Shown here: positions 45,896-57,470 of the stretch, piece after piece
How positions within the stretch are numbered: the first letter of the stretch is position 1
Layout: the number at the start of each line of letters is the position of its first letter
Assembly (NCBI RefSeq): GCF_006175985.1
Contig: NZ_SRSH01000006.1
Location: 1 to 64,000 of the forward strand
Reading direction: 5' to 3'
Length of the DNA stretch: 64,000 nt
Source of the DNA: Methylotetracoccus oryzae
GTDB taxonomy: Bacteria; Pseudomonadota; Gammaproteobacteria; Methylococcales; Methylococcaceae
Made by a program: the position numbers and the translations under genes
The notes under the pieces: generated by a model
What the model saw: only the letters and a program-made list of their open reading frames with translations
The model's database searches: none
Told to the model about the DNA's origin: nothing

Positions 45896-47296
45896 TCATC
45901 GTGCAGAATCCGGGGCGGGCCTGGCACAGTCCGGGTCTCTGTCGACAAACTCTTCGTCCGACGCTGCGCAGACCCCTGTCGACGACGCTGCGGGTTCATG
46001 GGGGGGCAATGCAACAAGTCGTTTGCCGGGAAAGCAACAGATGAAGCGGCTTCCCTTTCCTACAACACTTTCGACCTGCAGCGTGGCGTCATGTCGGTTC
46101 AGGACATGCTTCGCGATCGCCAAGCCGAGCCCGCTACCACTCCTGCTGCGAACGCCCGGCACTTCCACACGGTAGAAGCGCTCGGTCAGACGGGGCAGGT
46201 GCTCCGGAGCTATGCCGGGGCCGGTGTCGCTGACTTCGAGTCGTGCGCCATTCTCGTCACCGCTCCAGGTCACCGTGACGGCACCCTCCTCCGGGGTGTA
46301 TTTCATGGCATTGATCACGAGGTTCGAGAACGCGCTGCGCAACTCGTTCCCGTCACCGAGGACACCCCAGGCAGCGTCGATCGCGGTGGATAGCTTGGGA
46401 TTGAACCCGAAGAGAACTTCCGCTTCCTGGCAGATCCCGTCGAGCAGTTCGGCGACATCGATCGTCTCGGGGGTACTCCGCTGCAGACCGGACTGCAGCC
46501 GGGTCAATGCCAGCAGGCTTTCGATCAGCTCATGCATCCGGTTCGTCTGCTCCTCCACGCGGCGGAAAATCATGCGCTCGCGTTCGGGCAGTGCTGAATC
46601 GGAGTCGCACAGCGCCTCGATGTACCCACGCATCACGGTGATGGGCGTACGCAATTCGTGTGAGACGTTGGCGATAAAATCGCTGCGGACCCTTTCCGCC
46701 AGTTTCAGCTCGGTCACGTCACGCGCCACCATCAGACGGAAGTCCTCGTCGCCATAGGGCACGACCCGAACCTCCAGCTCGCGGGTGTCATCGATGGGAG
46801 AGGGTATCGAGATCGTCGGCCCGGCGTCCGCGTCGCTCAAGTAGGTGACGAACCGGGTATTCCTGACGAGATTGGCAATTTGCTGGCCGACATCAGGGCG
46901 TCGCAACCCCAGGAAGCGGCTGGCGGAATCGTTGAACCAGTCGATCTCATTGCGCGGCCCGAGTACGACAGTCGCATCGGGCAGCGCTGCCGTCGCCGTC
47001 CGGAAACGGTCGAGCATCCGGAGCAGCTGTTTCTTGCGGCGCTTGTTCCGGCGACGGACCCGGAACACGAGATAGAACACTTCCTCCCAGATGCCATCCG
47101 CCTGGGGCAAGTCGCCGCTCTTGCCGCCGCGCAACCAGTGCAGCAGACGGTTGATAAAGAAAAGGTGCCGGAACAGATAAATCAGTGCGCAGACACTGGT
47201 CGCGAAAAACCAGTTCCCGCTGAGCCTAACCAGGAAGGCCAGGGCGAGGACGAGCAGAACAACCCAGAATAGCTCGGCCCGCCAGGCAGAAGACAT
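45896..47296 (-). CDS. phoR: Phosphate regulon sensor histidine kinase PhoR
   Basis: The 466-residue kinase has two N-terminal membrane helices (about 8-48), a linker and PAS domain (about 95-200), the phospho-acceptor His in NVSHELRTPITV (about 209-220), and ATPase N, G1 and G2 motifs (NLVINAMKYTPEEG, DTGPGIAPEH, GSGLGLAIAKHV). It forms a two-component pair with PhoB, whose gene ends 7 bp upstream. The C-terminal tail after the ATPase is unusual in length. It controls the response to low phosphate. Confidence 0.9.
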   Translation of the reverse strand: MSSAWRAELFWVVLLVLALAFLVRLSGNWFFATSVCALIYLFRHLFFINRLLHWLRGGKSGDLPQADGIWEEVFYLVFRVRRRNKRRKKQLLRMLDRFRTATAALPDATVVLGPRNEIDWFNDSASRFLGLRRPDVGQQIANLVRNTRFVTYLSDADAGPTISIPSPIDDTRELEVRVVPYGDEDFRLMVARDVTELKLAERVRSDFIANVSHELRTPITVMRGYIEALCDSDSALPERERMIFRRVEEQTNRMHELIESLLALTRLQSGLQRSTPETIDVAELLDGICQEAEVLFGFNPKLSTAIDAAWGVLGDGNELRSAFSNLVINAMKYTPEEGAVTVTWSGDENGARLEVSDTGPGIAPEHLPRLTERFYRVEVPGVRSRSGSGLGLAIAKHVLNRHDATLQVESVVGKGSRFICCFPGKRLVALPPHEPAASSTGVCAASDEEFVDRDPDCARPAPDSAR

Positions 47297-47303
47297 AGGC
47301 CGA

Positions 47304-47996
47304 TCAGTAAGCTGCCGAGAACCGGTAGCCGAAACCGCGGACCGTCTGAATCATCTCCTCGCGTTGATGCTCGGCGAGAATCTTCCTCAGCCGACGGATG
47401 TGGACGTCGACGGTCCGCTCCTCGATATACGTGCTGCGACCCCAGACCTGGTCGAGCAGCTGATTGCGGCTGTAAACCTTGTCGGGGTGCGTCAGGAAAA
47501 ACTCGAGCAAGCGATACTCGGTGGGGCTCAGGTTCACGGCGGCCTGTTCGATGGCAACGCGATGTTCATCGGTATCGATCACGATACCGCCGACATCGAT
47601 GCGTCCGGACTTCCCGAGCCGGCCGCTGCGCCGAAGCACCGCCTTGATCCGCGCGACCAGTTCACGGGTGGAAAACGGCTTCGTGACGTAGTCGTCGGCA
47701 CCGACCTCGAAGCCTCGCACCCGGTCTTCCTCCTCGCCGCGCGCCGTCAGCAAAATCACCGGTATGTCACCGAAGCTTTCGTCCTTCTTGAGTCGCCGGG
47801 CCCACTCGACACCGCTGAGGCCCGGCAGCATCCAGTCGAGCAGGATCAGGTCGGGCATCTGCTCCAGCATCAGTGCCAAACCCTGATGCGCATCCGGTGC
47901 CGCCCGCACGGCAAAGTCAGACTGTTCCAGCACCATCACCAGCATTTCACGAATGGCGTCATCGTCTTCAACCACCAGCACGTTGATTTCGGACAT
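47304..47996 (-). CDS. phoB: Phosphate regulon response regulator PhoB
   Basis: The 230-residue protein has a receiver domain with the phosphorylation Asp in LILLDWMLPG (about 51-60), acidic pocket VVEDDD, Lys in KPF, and a C-terminal winged-helix DNA-binding domain (about 130-228, SPTEYRLLEFFLTHPDKVYSR). It pairs with PhoR next to it. ATG at 47996 is chosen over a TTG two codons earlier. A PHO-box-like sequence lies upstream at 48046-48063. Confidence 0.9.
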   Translation of the reverse strand: MSEINVLVVEDDDAIREMLVMVLEQSDFAVRAAPDAHQGLALMLEQMPDLILLDWMLPGLSGVEWARRLKKDESFGDIPVILLTARGEEEDRVRGFEVGADDYVTKPFSTRELVARIKAVLRRSGRLGKSGRIDVGGIVIDTDEHRVAIEQAAVNLSPTEYRLLEFFLTHPDKVYSRNQLLDQVWGRSTYIEERTVDVHIRRLRKILAEHQREEMIQTVRGFGYRFSAAY

Positions 47997-48045
47997 CCTC
48001 AAAAGCTCCGGATCTACGAAAAAGCCCCGATCGTAAGTGCTGCAT

Positions 48046-48063
48046 ATTAAGGATCGATGACAG
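48046..48063 (-). promoter_or_regulatory. PHO-box-like site upstream of phoB
   Basis: On the minus strand CTGTCAT-CGAT-CCTTAAT has one perfect PHO half-site and a weaker second repeat (4 of 7 matches) at the normal 4-bp spacing, 50 nt before phoB. PhoB autoregulation is common, so it is a plausible site, though weak. Confidence 0.4.
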
Positions 48064-48117
48064 TGCAGACGCCGAAGGTCGGCGGCGACCGTTTTCCGTT
48101 ACGGCCGCCGCCACTCG

Positions 48118-50697
<2,580 letters not shown>

Positions 50698-50737
50698 GGT
50701 GGGAATCTCTTTATTGGCGAAAGCACGATGATTTCAG

Positions 50738-50766
50738 TTCTGAGGCTGGCGCCGGTGCTTTTCAAG
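50738..50766 (-). promoter_or_regulatory. Sigma-32 (heat-shock) promoter of clpB
   Basis: On the minus strand CTTGAAA (50760-50766) is a perfect -35 for sigma-32. After 14 bp comes CCTCAGAA (50738-50745), matching 5 of 8 positions of CCCCATWT. It lies 41 nt before the clpB start codon. Confidence 0.6.
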
Positions 50767-50945
50767 CAGCGCCGACCGAGGCGGGCTTCGATCCCGAAAC
50801 GAAACTGTGTAACATCGCCAAGCTCAGGGTTGCCTAGGGAGAGGGTGGGCGCAACTTTCGAGTTTGCAACGGTCTAACGCAGGCCGGATTACAAAAACGC
50901 TGCCCGTCATCGGAGATTTTTCATTTCATTTGTCGAGGAAGAAGC

Positions 50946-51287
50946 ATGCAGAAGAAGTTCAACAAGTCGCCGCTCTCGAGCGTGCTGGGCACCGCCATCG
51001 TCACGTCCCTGACGACGGCCGCCGTCGCTGAAGAGCGGGATCCGTTTGCCCTCAAGGATCTGTCGTCGGGCTACCTGCTGCAGGTGGCCGAGGAAACGAA
51101 AGCCAAAGAAATGACCTGCGGCGAAGGCAAATGTGGTGCCCAGATGATGAAGGCGCCCGAAATGAAGTGCGGAGCCGGGATGCAGGAGATGATGAAGCAG
51201 CAGGAAGCGCAGCAGAAAAAGGCGATGGAAGGCAAATGCGCCGGCATGGCCCCGGCGACACCCGCGCCCGAAACGAAGACCAACTGA
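50946..51287 (+). CDS. HvfA-like Cys-rich exported small protein (possible RiPP metallophore precursor)
   Basis: The 113-residue product has a signal peptide (1-28, AVA before EER), then DPFALKDLSSGYLL (about 32-45), the conserved start of HvfA-type proteins as I know them, and three copies of an ExKC motif: EGKCG (60-64), EMKCG (72-76) and EGKCA (95-99). Cys are at 58, 63, 75 and 98. In HvfA/bufferin families the EGKCG Cys are converted by a DUF692 (MNIO) enzyme with a DUF2063 partner to copper-binding oxazolone/thioamide groups. No such enzyme gene is in the window, so this is an orphan. Ribosome site GAGGAAG. It is divergent from clpB. Confidence 0.7.
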   Translation: MQKKFNKSPLSSVLGTAIVTSLTTAAVAEERDPFALKDLSSGYLLQVAEETKAKEMTCGEGKCGAQMMKAPEMKCGAGMQEMMKQQEAQQKKAMEGKCAGMAPATPAPETKTN

Positions 51288-51351
51288 TCCATTCGTCGGC
51301 CGATTGCGGCGCCGCTGTCGGCGCCGCAAAGGCGATACTGCCGGTTCGGTA

Positions 51352-51834
51352 TCAGCGGGTCGCCTGACGCACCTGCCCCTCCCCACGAACTTCCCCATCC
51401 AGCGCCTCCACCCGCAACATCACGCCATCGGCTCCGATGATGCGGATCCGTGCCCCGGCCGGAGCATCCGCCCCGCGTATGCGCCACATCGAGTCGTCGA
51501 TCCTGATCTTCCCCTCGCCATTGACGATGGGCTCCGGCAGCACGCAGATGCGACCCACGAGCTGGGCGGCACGCCGGTTCAACAGCGGCCTGTCCGATTC
51601 GATCGGATGCCGCGTCAGCAGCTTCCGGGCCAGCACGATGCTGGCGACCGACAGTACCGAGAAGGTAAGCAGTTGCGACTCCCAGGACAGATCCGGCCAG
51701 GCCCACAGCAGGGCGCCGGTCAGCAGCGCCGCCTCGGCCATCCACAAAAAATACATGCCGGGCGACAGCAACTCCACGACGAGCAGCAGCGCACCGGCTG
51801 CCCACCAGTGCCAGAAGACGATCGGGAGCGTCAT
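51352..51834 (-). CDS. NfeD-family membrane protein
   Basis: The 160-residue protein has membrane helices at about 5-60 (GALLLVVELLSPGMYFLWMAEAALLTGALL) and a C-terminal OB-fold domain (about 85-160, RRAAQLVGRICVLPEPIVNGEGKIRIDD). It is the short NfeD type that partners an SPFH protein. Its start overlaps the end of the upstream SPFH gene by 4 bp, so the two are an operon, with a likely role in membrane microdomain or quality control. Confidence 0.85.
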   Translation of the reverse strand: MTLPIVFWHWWAAGALLLVVELLSPGMYFLWMAEAALLTGALLWAWPDLSWESQLLTFSVLSVASIVLARKLLTRHPIESDRPLLNRRAAQLVGRICVLPEPIVNGEGKIRIDDSMWRIRGADAPAGARIRIIGADGVMLRVEALDGEVRGEGQVRQATR

Positions 51835-52760
51835 CGGGACGGCTCCGTCTTCTTGAAAGCGGCTTGAGTCAGCTCGGCGAGCCCGCCCACCGCACCGATG
51901 GCCGTGCTCGCCTCCAGCGGCATCAGGATGACCTTGCTGTTGTCGGCGGCCGCAAGCTTGCCGAGCGCGTCGATGTACTTCTGTGCGACGAAGTAGTTGA
52001 CCGCCTGCAGATCGCCCTTCGCAATCGCCTCGGACACGGCGAGCGTTGCTCGCGCCTCGGCCTCTGCCGCCCGCTCACGCGCCTCCGCATCGCGAAACGC
52101 GGCCTCCTTGCGGCCCTCCGCTTCCAGCACGGCTGCCTGCTTCAGGCCTTCCGCCCGGAGAATCTCGGCCTGTCGGTGACCTTCGGCTTCCAGTACCGCG
52201 GCTCGCTTGTCCCGCTCGGCCTTCATTTGGCGGGCCATGGAATCCACCAGATCCTGCGGCGGTGAGATGTCCTTGATTTCGATCCGCGTGACCTTGACGC
52301 CCCAAGGCGTGGTTGCGTCATCGACAACGGTCAGCAGGCGCATGTTGATCTCGTCGCGCTTGGACAACAGTTCGTCCAGATCCATCGAACCCATCACGGT
52401 CCGGATGTTGGTCATGGTCAACTGCATGATGGCCAGCGGGAGGTTGGTGACTTCGTACGCAGCGCGAGCCGCGTCGACGACCTGATAGAACACGACACCG
52501 TCGACCCGGATCATCGCATTGTCCTTGGTGATGACCTCCTGCGAGGGCACATCGAACACTTGTTCCATCATGTTCATCTTCGCACCGATCTGGTCGATGA
52601 CCGGCACGATGATGTTCAGGCCCGGTGGCAAGGTGGTGGTGTACTTGCCAAAGCGCTGAACGGTGTATTCCTGGCCTTGCGGCACGAACTTGACACCGAG
52701 CACGACGATGGCGACGGCCAATGCCAGCAGGACGAGTACGAATAACGTGAAGCCGCTCAT
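51831..52760 (-). CDS. SPFH/stomatin-family protein (QmcA-like)
   Basis: The 309-residue protein has one N-terminal membrane helix (about 5-25) and an SPFH domain (about 28-185) with the pattern VPQGQEYTVQRFGKYTTTLPPGLN, then a charged coiled-coil (about 185-245, repeating RAEAEG-type units). It probably forms large ring assemblies in the inner membrane. The NfeD partner follows immediately. Confidence 0.9.
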   Translation of the reverse strand: MSGFTLFVLVLLALAVAIVVLGVKFVPQGQEYTVQRFGKYTTTLPPGLNIIVPVIDQIGAKMNMMEQVFDVPSQEVITKDNAMIRVDGVVFYQVVDAARAAYEVTNLPLAIMQLTMTNIRTVMGSMDLDELLSKRDEINMRLLTVVDDATTPWGVKVTRIEIKDISPPQDLVDSMARQMKAERDKRAAVLEAEGHRQAEILRAEGLKQAAVLEAEGRKEAAFRDAEARERAAEAEARATLAVSEAIAKGDLQAVNYFVAQKYIDALGKLAAADNSKVILMPLEASTAIGAVGGLAELTQAAFKKTEPSR

Positions 52761-53067
52761 GGCGATGATCTCCGGGCAGTGGCGATGTCAACCTCGCGCA
52801 TTATCCGCGGGTAGCGCAGCCTCGTCATAGTAAGAATTCTTTCTTAAAGGTTCGTGGTTGCTGTTACCGCGCCCGTTTTCTTGGGATAAGGTGCTTTTCT
52901 CGATCTGAGTCAAGACGATGAGCGACCCGCTACCTTGGGGACAAGCAGCCCGTCCGATGTGGGACGACTGTGGATAAGTCGGATGCCGAGGCCGCGGTCT
53001 GATTCTTCGACAATTTATCCCCGTATCCTAGGGGCGCTTTTCAACAGGTTTTCCGGAGCGCAGCGCG
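52761..53067. other. Divergent intergenic region, 307 bp, with several DnaA-box-like sequences
   Basis: Between the SPFH gene and the pap gene. It has one perfect DnaA box, TGTGGATAA (52969-52977), and three 7-of-9 matches: TTATCCGCG (52801-52809), TTGGGATAA (52881-52889, reverse), and TTATCCCCG (53015-53023), with A+T-rich parts such as AAGAATTCTTTCTTAAAGG (52833-52851 region). It precedes pap-mnmG-rsmG. See findings. Confidence 0.5.
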
Positions 53068-54540
53068 ATGTTTGAATTGGCGGAACTGAAGAACCGTGTC
53101 TCCAAGGCGGCCTACGTCGACGCGCTACCGGATCTCCGGAGCCGCTTGCTCGAACTGCAGCTCCAGGTGGAGGCCGCCGGCATCCCGGTCATCGTGTTGC
53201 TGGCCGGTGTCGATGCCGCCGGCAAGGGTGACCTGGTCCATGTGCTGAACGAGTGGCTGGATCCGCGCTACATGCGGACCACGGCCTACGGCGAACCTTC
53301 GGATGAGGAACGGGAACGCCCCGCGCATTGGCGTTATTGGCTGGCCTTGCCGGAACGCGGTCGTATCGGGCTGCACATCGTCGCCTGGTATGGTCCGCCG
53401 ATGGCCGACCGCCTGTACGAGCGGATCGGCAACGCTGCGCTCGATGCCGAACTGACGCGGATCAATCGTTTCGAGAAGGCGTTGACCGAGGACGGTGCGC
53501 TGGTCGTCAAGTTCTGGCTGCACCTCAGCAAGAAGCAGCAACGGCGCCGCATCGACAAGCTGGAAGAGAATCCGGAAACGCGCTGGCGCGTGACCGACGT
53601 CGATCGCAAACACCTGAAGCTCTACGACCGCTTCATTGCAGTCGCCGAGCGAACGCTGCGGGAGACCAGCACACCCGACGCGCCGTGGCTGATCCTGAAC
53701 GGTTACGACGCGCAGTACCGGCGCCTGACGGTGGCGCACCACCTGATCGACCGGCTCGCGAGCCGGCTATCGGCCCACGCTGCCGCGCCGGCGCTGCCGA
53801 CCGCGGTACCGCGGTCTGCCACCGAGACCAGCCTGCTCGGCTCGCTCGATCTTTCGCAACGCCTGGAGCGCGAAACCTATCAGAAGGAGAAGGCGCGGCT
53901 GCAAGGGCTGATCAGCCAGCTGACACGGCGGCTAAGGGCCGAGAAGCGCTCCAGCATTTTGTTGTTCGAGGGATGGGACGCGGCCGGCAAGGGCGGGGTC
54001 ATCCGGCGGATCACGCCCGCCCTCGATGCGCGGAACTACCGCGTAATCCCGATTGCGGCACCGACCGACGAGGAGAAGAGTCACCATTACCTCTGGCGCT
54101 TCTGGCGGCACCTGCCACGGGCCGGAAAGGTCACGATCTACGACCGCAGCTGGTACGGGCGGGTGCTGGTCGAGCGGGTCGAAGGTTTTGCGACGGCTCA
54201 GGAGTGGATGCGCGCCTACACCGAGATCAACGATTTCGAGGAAGACCTGACCGATCGCGGCATCGTGTTGCTGAAGTTCTGGCTGCACATCAGCAAGGAA
54301 GAGCAGCACCGGCGTTTCGAGGAGCGCAAGCTGACGGCCTACAAGCGCTTCAAGATCACCGAGGAGGATTATCGGAATCGCGAGAAGTGGGGCGAATACG
54401 AGGCGGCGGTCGACGAAATGGTCACGCGGACCAGTACCGAGTTCGCGCCGTGGTATCTGATCCCGGCGAACGATAAGTACCACGCGCGGATCGAGGTGCT
54501 GCGGCTGATCTGCGCGGCCTACGAGAAGGCGCTGAAGTGA
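53068..54540 (+). CDS. pap: Polyphosphate:AMP phosphotransferase (two-domain PPK2)
   Basis: The 490-residue protein is two PPK2 modules in tandem. The first has GVDAAGKGD (about 47-55), the second GWDAAGKGG (about 303-311), each a Walker A; the second also has the lid region RSWYGRVLVERVEG. Class II two-domain PPK2 enzymes phosphorylate AMP to ADP with polyphosphate. It is upstream of mnmG by 87 bp on the same strand. A link to the phosphate genes is possible but not shown. Confidence 0.9.
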   Translation: MFELAELKNRVSKAAYVDALPDLRSRLLELQLQVEAAGIPVIVLLAGVDAAGKGDLVHVLNEWLDPRYMRTTAYGEPSDEERERPAHWRYWLALPERGRIGLHIVAWYGPPMADRLYERIGNAALDAELTRINRFEKALTEDGALVVKFWLHLSKKQQRRRIDKLEENPETRWRVTDVDRKHLKLYDRFIAVAERTLRETSTPDAPWLILNGYDAQYRRLTVAHHLIDRLASRLSAHAAAPALPTAVPRSATETSLLGSLDLSQRLERETYQKEKARLQGLISQLTRRLRAEKRSSILLFEGWDAAGKGGVIRRITPALDARNYRVIPIAAPTDEEKSHHYLWRFWRHLPRAGKVTIYDRSWYGRVLVERVEGFATAQEWMRAYTEINDFEEDLTDRGIVLLKFWLHISKEEQHRRFEERKLTAYKRFKITEEDYRNREKWGEYEAAVDEMVTRTSTEFAPWYLIPANDKYHARIEVLRLICAAYEKALK

Positions 54541-54627
54541 GCGGGCAGCCCTCCCGGCGACTCGCCCGATCAAGCCGTTTCCGCTATGATTCATCGCCTT
54601 AGATAGGATTCCGACCCAAGCGACCCC

Positions 54628-56502
54628 ATGCTTTACGCAACCCACTACGACGTCATCGTGATCGGCGGCGGCCACGCCGGCACCGAGGCCGCGCTGGCGG
54701 CGGCCCGTACCGGTGCCCGTACGCTGCTGCTGACGCAGAACATCGAGACCCTCGGCCAGATGAGCTGCAACCCGGCGATCGGCGGCATCGGCAAGGGTCA
54801 TCTGGTGCGCGAGATCGATGCGCTGGGCGGCTGGATGGCGCAGGCGGCAGATCGCGCCGGGATCCAGTTCCGCACCTTGAACGCCAGCAAGGGGCCGGCG
54901 GTGCGCGCGACACGGGCCCAAGCCGACCGCGCCTTGTACCGGGCGACGGTGCGGCAGCGGCTGGAGCGCCAGGAGAACCTCGACCTGTTCCAGCAGCAGG
55001 CGGCCGATCTGGTCCTCGAAGGCGATCGCGTCGCGGGCGTGGTCACGCAGATGGGTCTGCGCTTCGCCGCGCGCGCGGTCGTGCTGACCGCCGGCACCTT
55101 TCTGGCCGGCCGTATCCACATCGGGGAAAGCAACTACGAAGGCGGCCGCGCCGGCGACTCGCCGTCGAACTCGCTGGCGCAGCGATTGCGCGAACTGCAA
55201 CTGCCGGTGGGGCGCCTGAAGACCGGCACGCCGCCCCGCATCGACCGGCGCAGCGTGGATTTCTCGGTCATGCAGGAACAGCCCGGCGACGAGCCGGTGC
55301 CGGTATTTTCGTTTATCGGCTCGCGGGCCGACCACCCGCGGCAGGTGCCGTGTTACATCACCCGCACCAATGGCCGCACACACGAACTGATCCGGTCCGG
55401 TCTCGATCGCTCACCGATGTATACCGGTGTCATCGAGGGCGTGGGCCCGCGCTACTGTCCGTCGATCGAGGACAAGGTCGTCCGCTTCGCGGATCGCGAC
55501 TCGCACCAGATCTTCGTCGAGCCCGAAGGCCTGGACGCGTTGGAACTGTATCCGAACGGCATTTCGACCAGCCTGCCGTTCGACGTGCAGTTCGAATTCG
55601 TCCGCTCGATCCGCGGCTTCGAGCAGGCCCACATCACACGCCCGGGCTATGCGATCGAATACGACTTTTTCGATCCGCGCGCGCTGCGCCCCTCGTTGGA
55701 GACGCAGGCCCTCTCCGGACTGTTCTTCGCCGGCCAGATCAACGGCACGACGGGCTACGAAGAAGCCGCGGCTCAGGGTCTGATCGCCGGTCTCAACGCC
55801 GCGCGTCAGACCCGCGGTCAGGAACCCTGGTGCCCGACGCGGGATCAGGCCTACATCGGCGTGATGATCGACGACCTGATCTCGCGCGGCACCGCCGAGC
55901 CCTACCGCATGTTCACAAGCCGGGCCGAATACCGGTTGCTGTTGCGCGAGGACAATGCCGACCTGCGGCTGACCGAGCAGGGTCGCGCGCTGGGGCTCGT
56001 TGACGACGCACGGTGGGCGCTGTTCGACCGCAAGCGCGCGCAGATCGAGCGGCTGCAGCAGAGGGTCGACAGCGAGCGGGTTCGCTACACGCTGCCCGAG
56101 TTCCAGCCTTCGGACGAACCGGGCGGGGCGGCGGCCACGCAGGACAGCCTGCTGCGGGATTTGCTGAAGCGTTCGGATGTCACGGTCGCGCACCTGGAAC
56201 AACAGTTTCCGGAGTTCTTCGCGGAATTCGACGCTGCGGTCAAGGATCAGGTCGAGATCGCGGCGAAGTACGCCGGCTATATCGATCGGCAGCACACCGA
56301 GATCGAGCGCACGCGGCGCTACGAGCATTGGCGCGTGCCGGCCGGTTTCGATTACCGCAATGTGGTCGGACTGTCGAACGAGGTGCGCGAAAAGCTGCAC
56401 CAGCGCCAGCCGGCCACGGTCGGTCAGGCCTCGCGGATACCCGGCATGACGCCGGCCGCGGTGACGCTGCTGATTGTGCACATACGCAAGCTGAGCGCGT
56501 GA
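54628..56502 (+). CDS. mnmG: tRNA uridine 5-carboxymethylaminomethyl modification enzyme MnmG
   Basis: The 624-residue flavoprotein has the FAD-binding [19 protein letters not shown] (about 10-28), [19 protein letters not shown] (about 201-219), the [22 protein letters not shown] segment (about 415-436 in short parts), and a helical C-terminal tRNA domain. It works with MnmE to modify the wobble uridine of tRNAs. It overlaps rsmG by 4 bp (GTGA). Confidence 0.95.
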   Translation: MLYATHYDVIVIGGGHAGTEAALAAARTGARTLLLTQNIETLGQMSCNPAIGGIGKGHLVREIDALGGWMAQAADRAGIQFRTLNASKGPAVRATRAQADRALYRATVRQRLERQENLDLFQQQAADLVLEGDRVAGVVTQMGLRFAARAVVLTAGTFLAGRIHIGESNYEGGRAGDSPSNSLAQRLRELQLPVGRLKTGTPPRIDRRSVDFSVMQEQPGDEPVPVFSFIGSRADHPRQVPCYITRTNGRTHELIRSGLDRSPMYTGVIEGVGPRYCPSIEDKVVRFADRDSHQIFVEPEGLDALELYPNGISTSLPFDVQFEFVRSIRGFEQAHITRPGYAIEYDFFDPRALRPSLETQALSGLFFAGQINGTTGYEEAAAQGLIAGLNAARQTRGQEPWCPTRDQAYIGVMIDDLISRGTAEPYRMFTSRAEYRLLLREDNADLRLTEQGRALGLVDDARWALFDRKRAQIERLQQRVDSERVRYTLPEFQPSDEPGGAAATQDSLLRDLLKRSDVTVAHLEQQFPEFFAEFDAAVKDQVEIAAKYAGYIDRQHTEIERTRRYEHWRVPAGFDYRNVVGLSNEVREKLHQRQPATVGQASRIPGMTPAAVTLLIVHIRKLSA

Positions 56503-57143
56503 CGAACGAGGATCTGGCGGAACAGCTAGCGTCGGGCGCGCGGGAACTCGGGCTCGATCCCACTCCGGAACAGATCGGGCAACTGCTGCAGTTCCTGGCC
56601 CTGCTGCGTCGCTGGGGCAATGTTTACAACCTGACCTCCATCGATCGTCCCGAAGACATCGTCCGTCTACACCTGCTGGACAGCCTGAGCCTGTGGCCGC
56701 ACCTGCGCGGCAGGCGCGTGCTGGATGTCGGCACCGGCGCCGGTCTGCCGGGCATTCCGCTGGCCGTGCTGTTTCCCGAGCGGCAGTTCGTCCTGCTCGA
56801 CCGTACCGCCAAGAAAGTGCGCTTCGTGCTGCAGGCCGCAATCGCGCTCGGCCTGCGCAATGTCACCGGCAAGCATTCCCGGATCGAGGATTACGCGCCG
56901 CGCGAACCTTTCGATGTGATCGTCGCGCGTGCCTATGCGTCGCTGAGCGACATCTGGTCGCAGACCGCCCGCCTGTTGGCAGCCGACGGCGCGATACTCG
57001 CCATGAAGGGCCGAGCCCGGGAGATCGAGCAGGAAACCCTGCCGGCTGCTCGGCTCGAAACGGTCGCACTGGTCGTTCCGGGACTCGATGCCGAGCGGCA
57101 TCTGGTGGTGATGACGGAATCGAACCCATCGCCGCCCGCTTAG
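56499..57143 (+). CDS. rsmG: 16S rRNA (guanine527-N7)-methyltransferase RsmG
   Basis: The 214-residue enzyme has the SAM-binding [14 protein letters not shown] (about 73-86), DRTAKKVRF, and the [10 protein letters not shown] segment. It methylates G527 of 16S rRNA. It begins with GTG at 56499, overlapping the mnmG stop, a pair conserved in many bacteria. Unlike E. coli and pseudomonad relatives, no parAB or atp genes follow. Confidence 0.95.
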   Translation: MTNEDLAEQLASGARELGLDPTPEQIGQLLQFLALLRRWGNVYNLTSIDRPEDIVRLHLLDSLSLWPHLRGRRVLDVGTGAGLPGIPLAVLFPERQFVLLDRTAKKVRFVLQAAIALGLRNVTGKHSRIEDYAPREPFDVIVARAYASLSDIWSQTARLLAADGAILAMKGRAREIEQETLPAARLETVALVVPGLDAERHLVVMTESNPSPPA

Positions 57144-57211
57144 CCGGACGGGCCGAGTGACGCCCTGCATGCTGTCCGCGACGTACTTCAAACAACCTTG
57201 TGGAGCGAGAG

Positions 57212-57454
57212 ATGGAAACCGGAAAGCCTTTCGACGCGGGAACCCTGGCCGTCATGGCCATCACGCTGGTCCTGTTCATCGCCGCCCTGTTCGCGAAGGG
57301 CTTCACGCACGATTTGCTGTTGGAAGCGGGCGTGTTCCTGGTTTCGGTGAAACTGATGCTGATGACCTATCACAACGGCCTCGCGACGGAGCGCATGCAG
57401 CGGAAGCTGGACGATATCCACACCGCAATCAAAAACGGGCAGCCACTGCGCTGA
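57212..57454 (+). CDS. Small membrane protein of unknown function
   Basis: The 80-residue product has two hydrophobic helices (about 12-30 and 36-54, MAITLVLFIAALFAKG and DLLLEAGVFLVSVKLMLM) and a charged C-terminal tail (RMQRKLDDIHTAIKNGQPLR). I do not recognise the family. The ATG at 57212 follows GGAGCGAG at normal spacing, decided over an earlier ATG. It lies 16 bp before the mechanosensitive channel gene, and probably shares its transcript; an accessory role for the channel is possible. Confidence 0.7.
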   Translation: METGKPFDAGTLAVMAITLVLFIAALFAKGFTHDLLLEAGVFLVSVKLMLMTYHNGLATERMQRKLDDIHTAIKNGQPLR

Positions 57455-57470
57455 GCGCGGGTAGCAAGCG

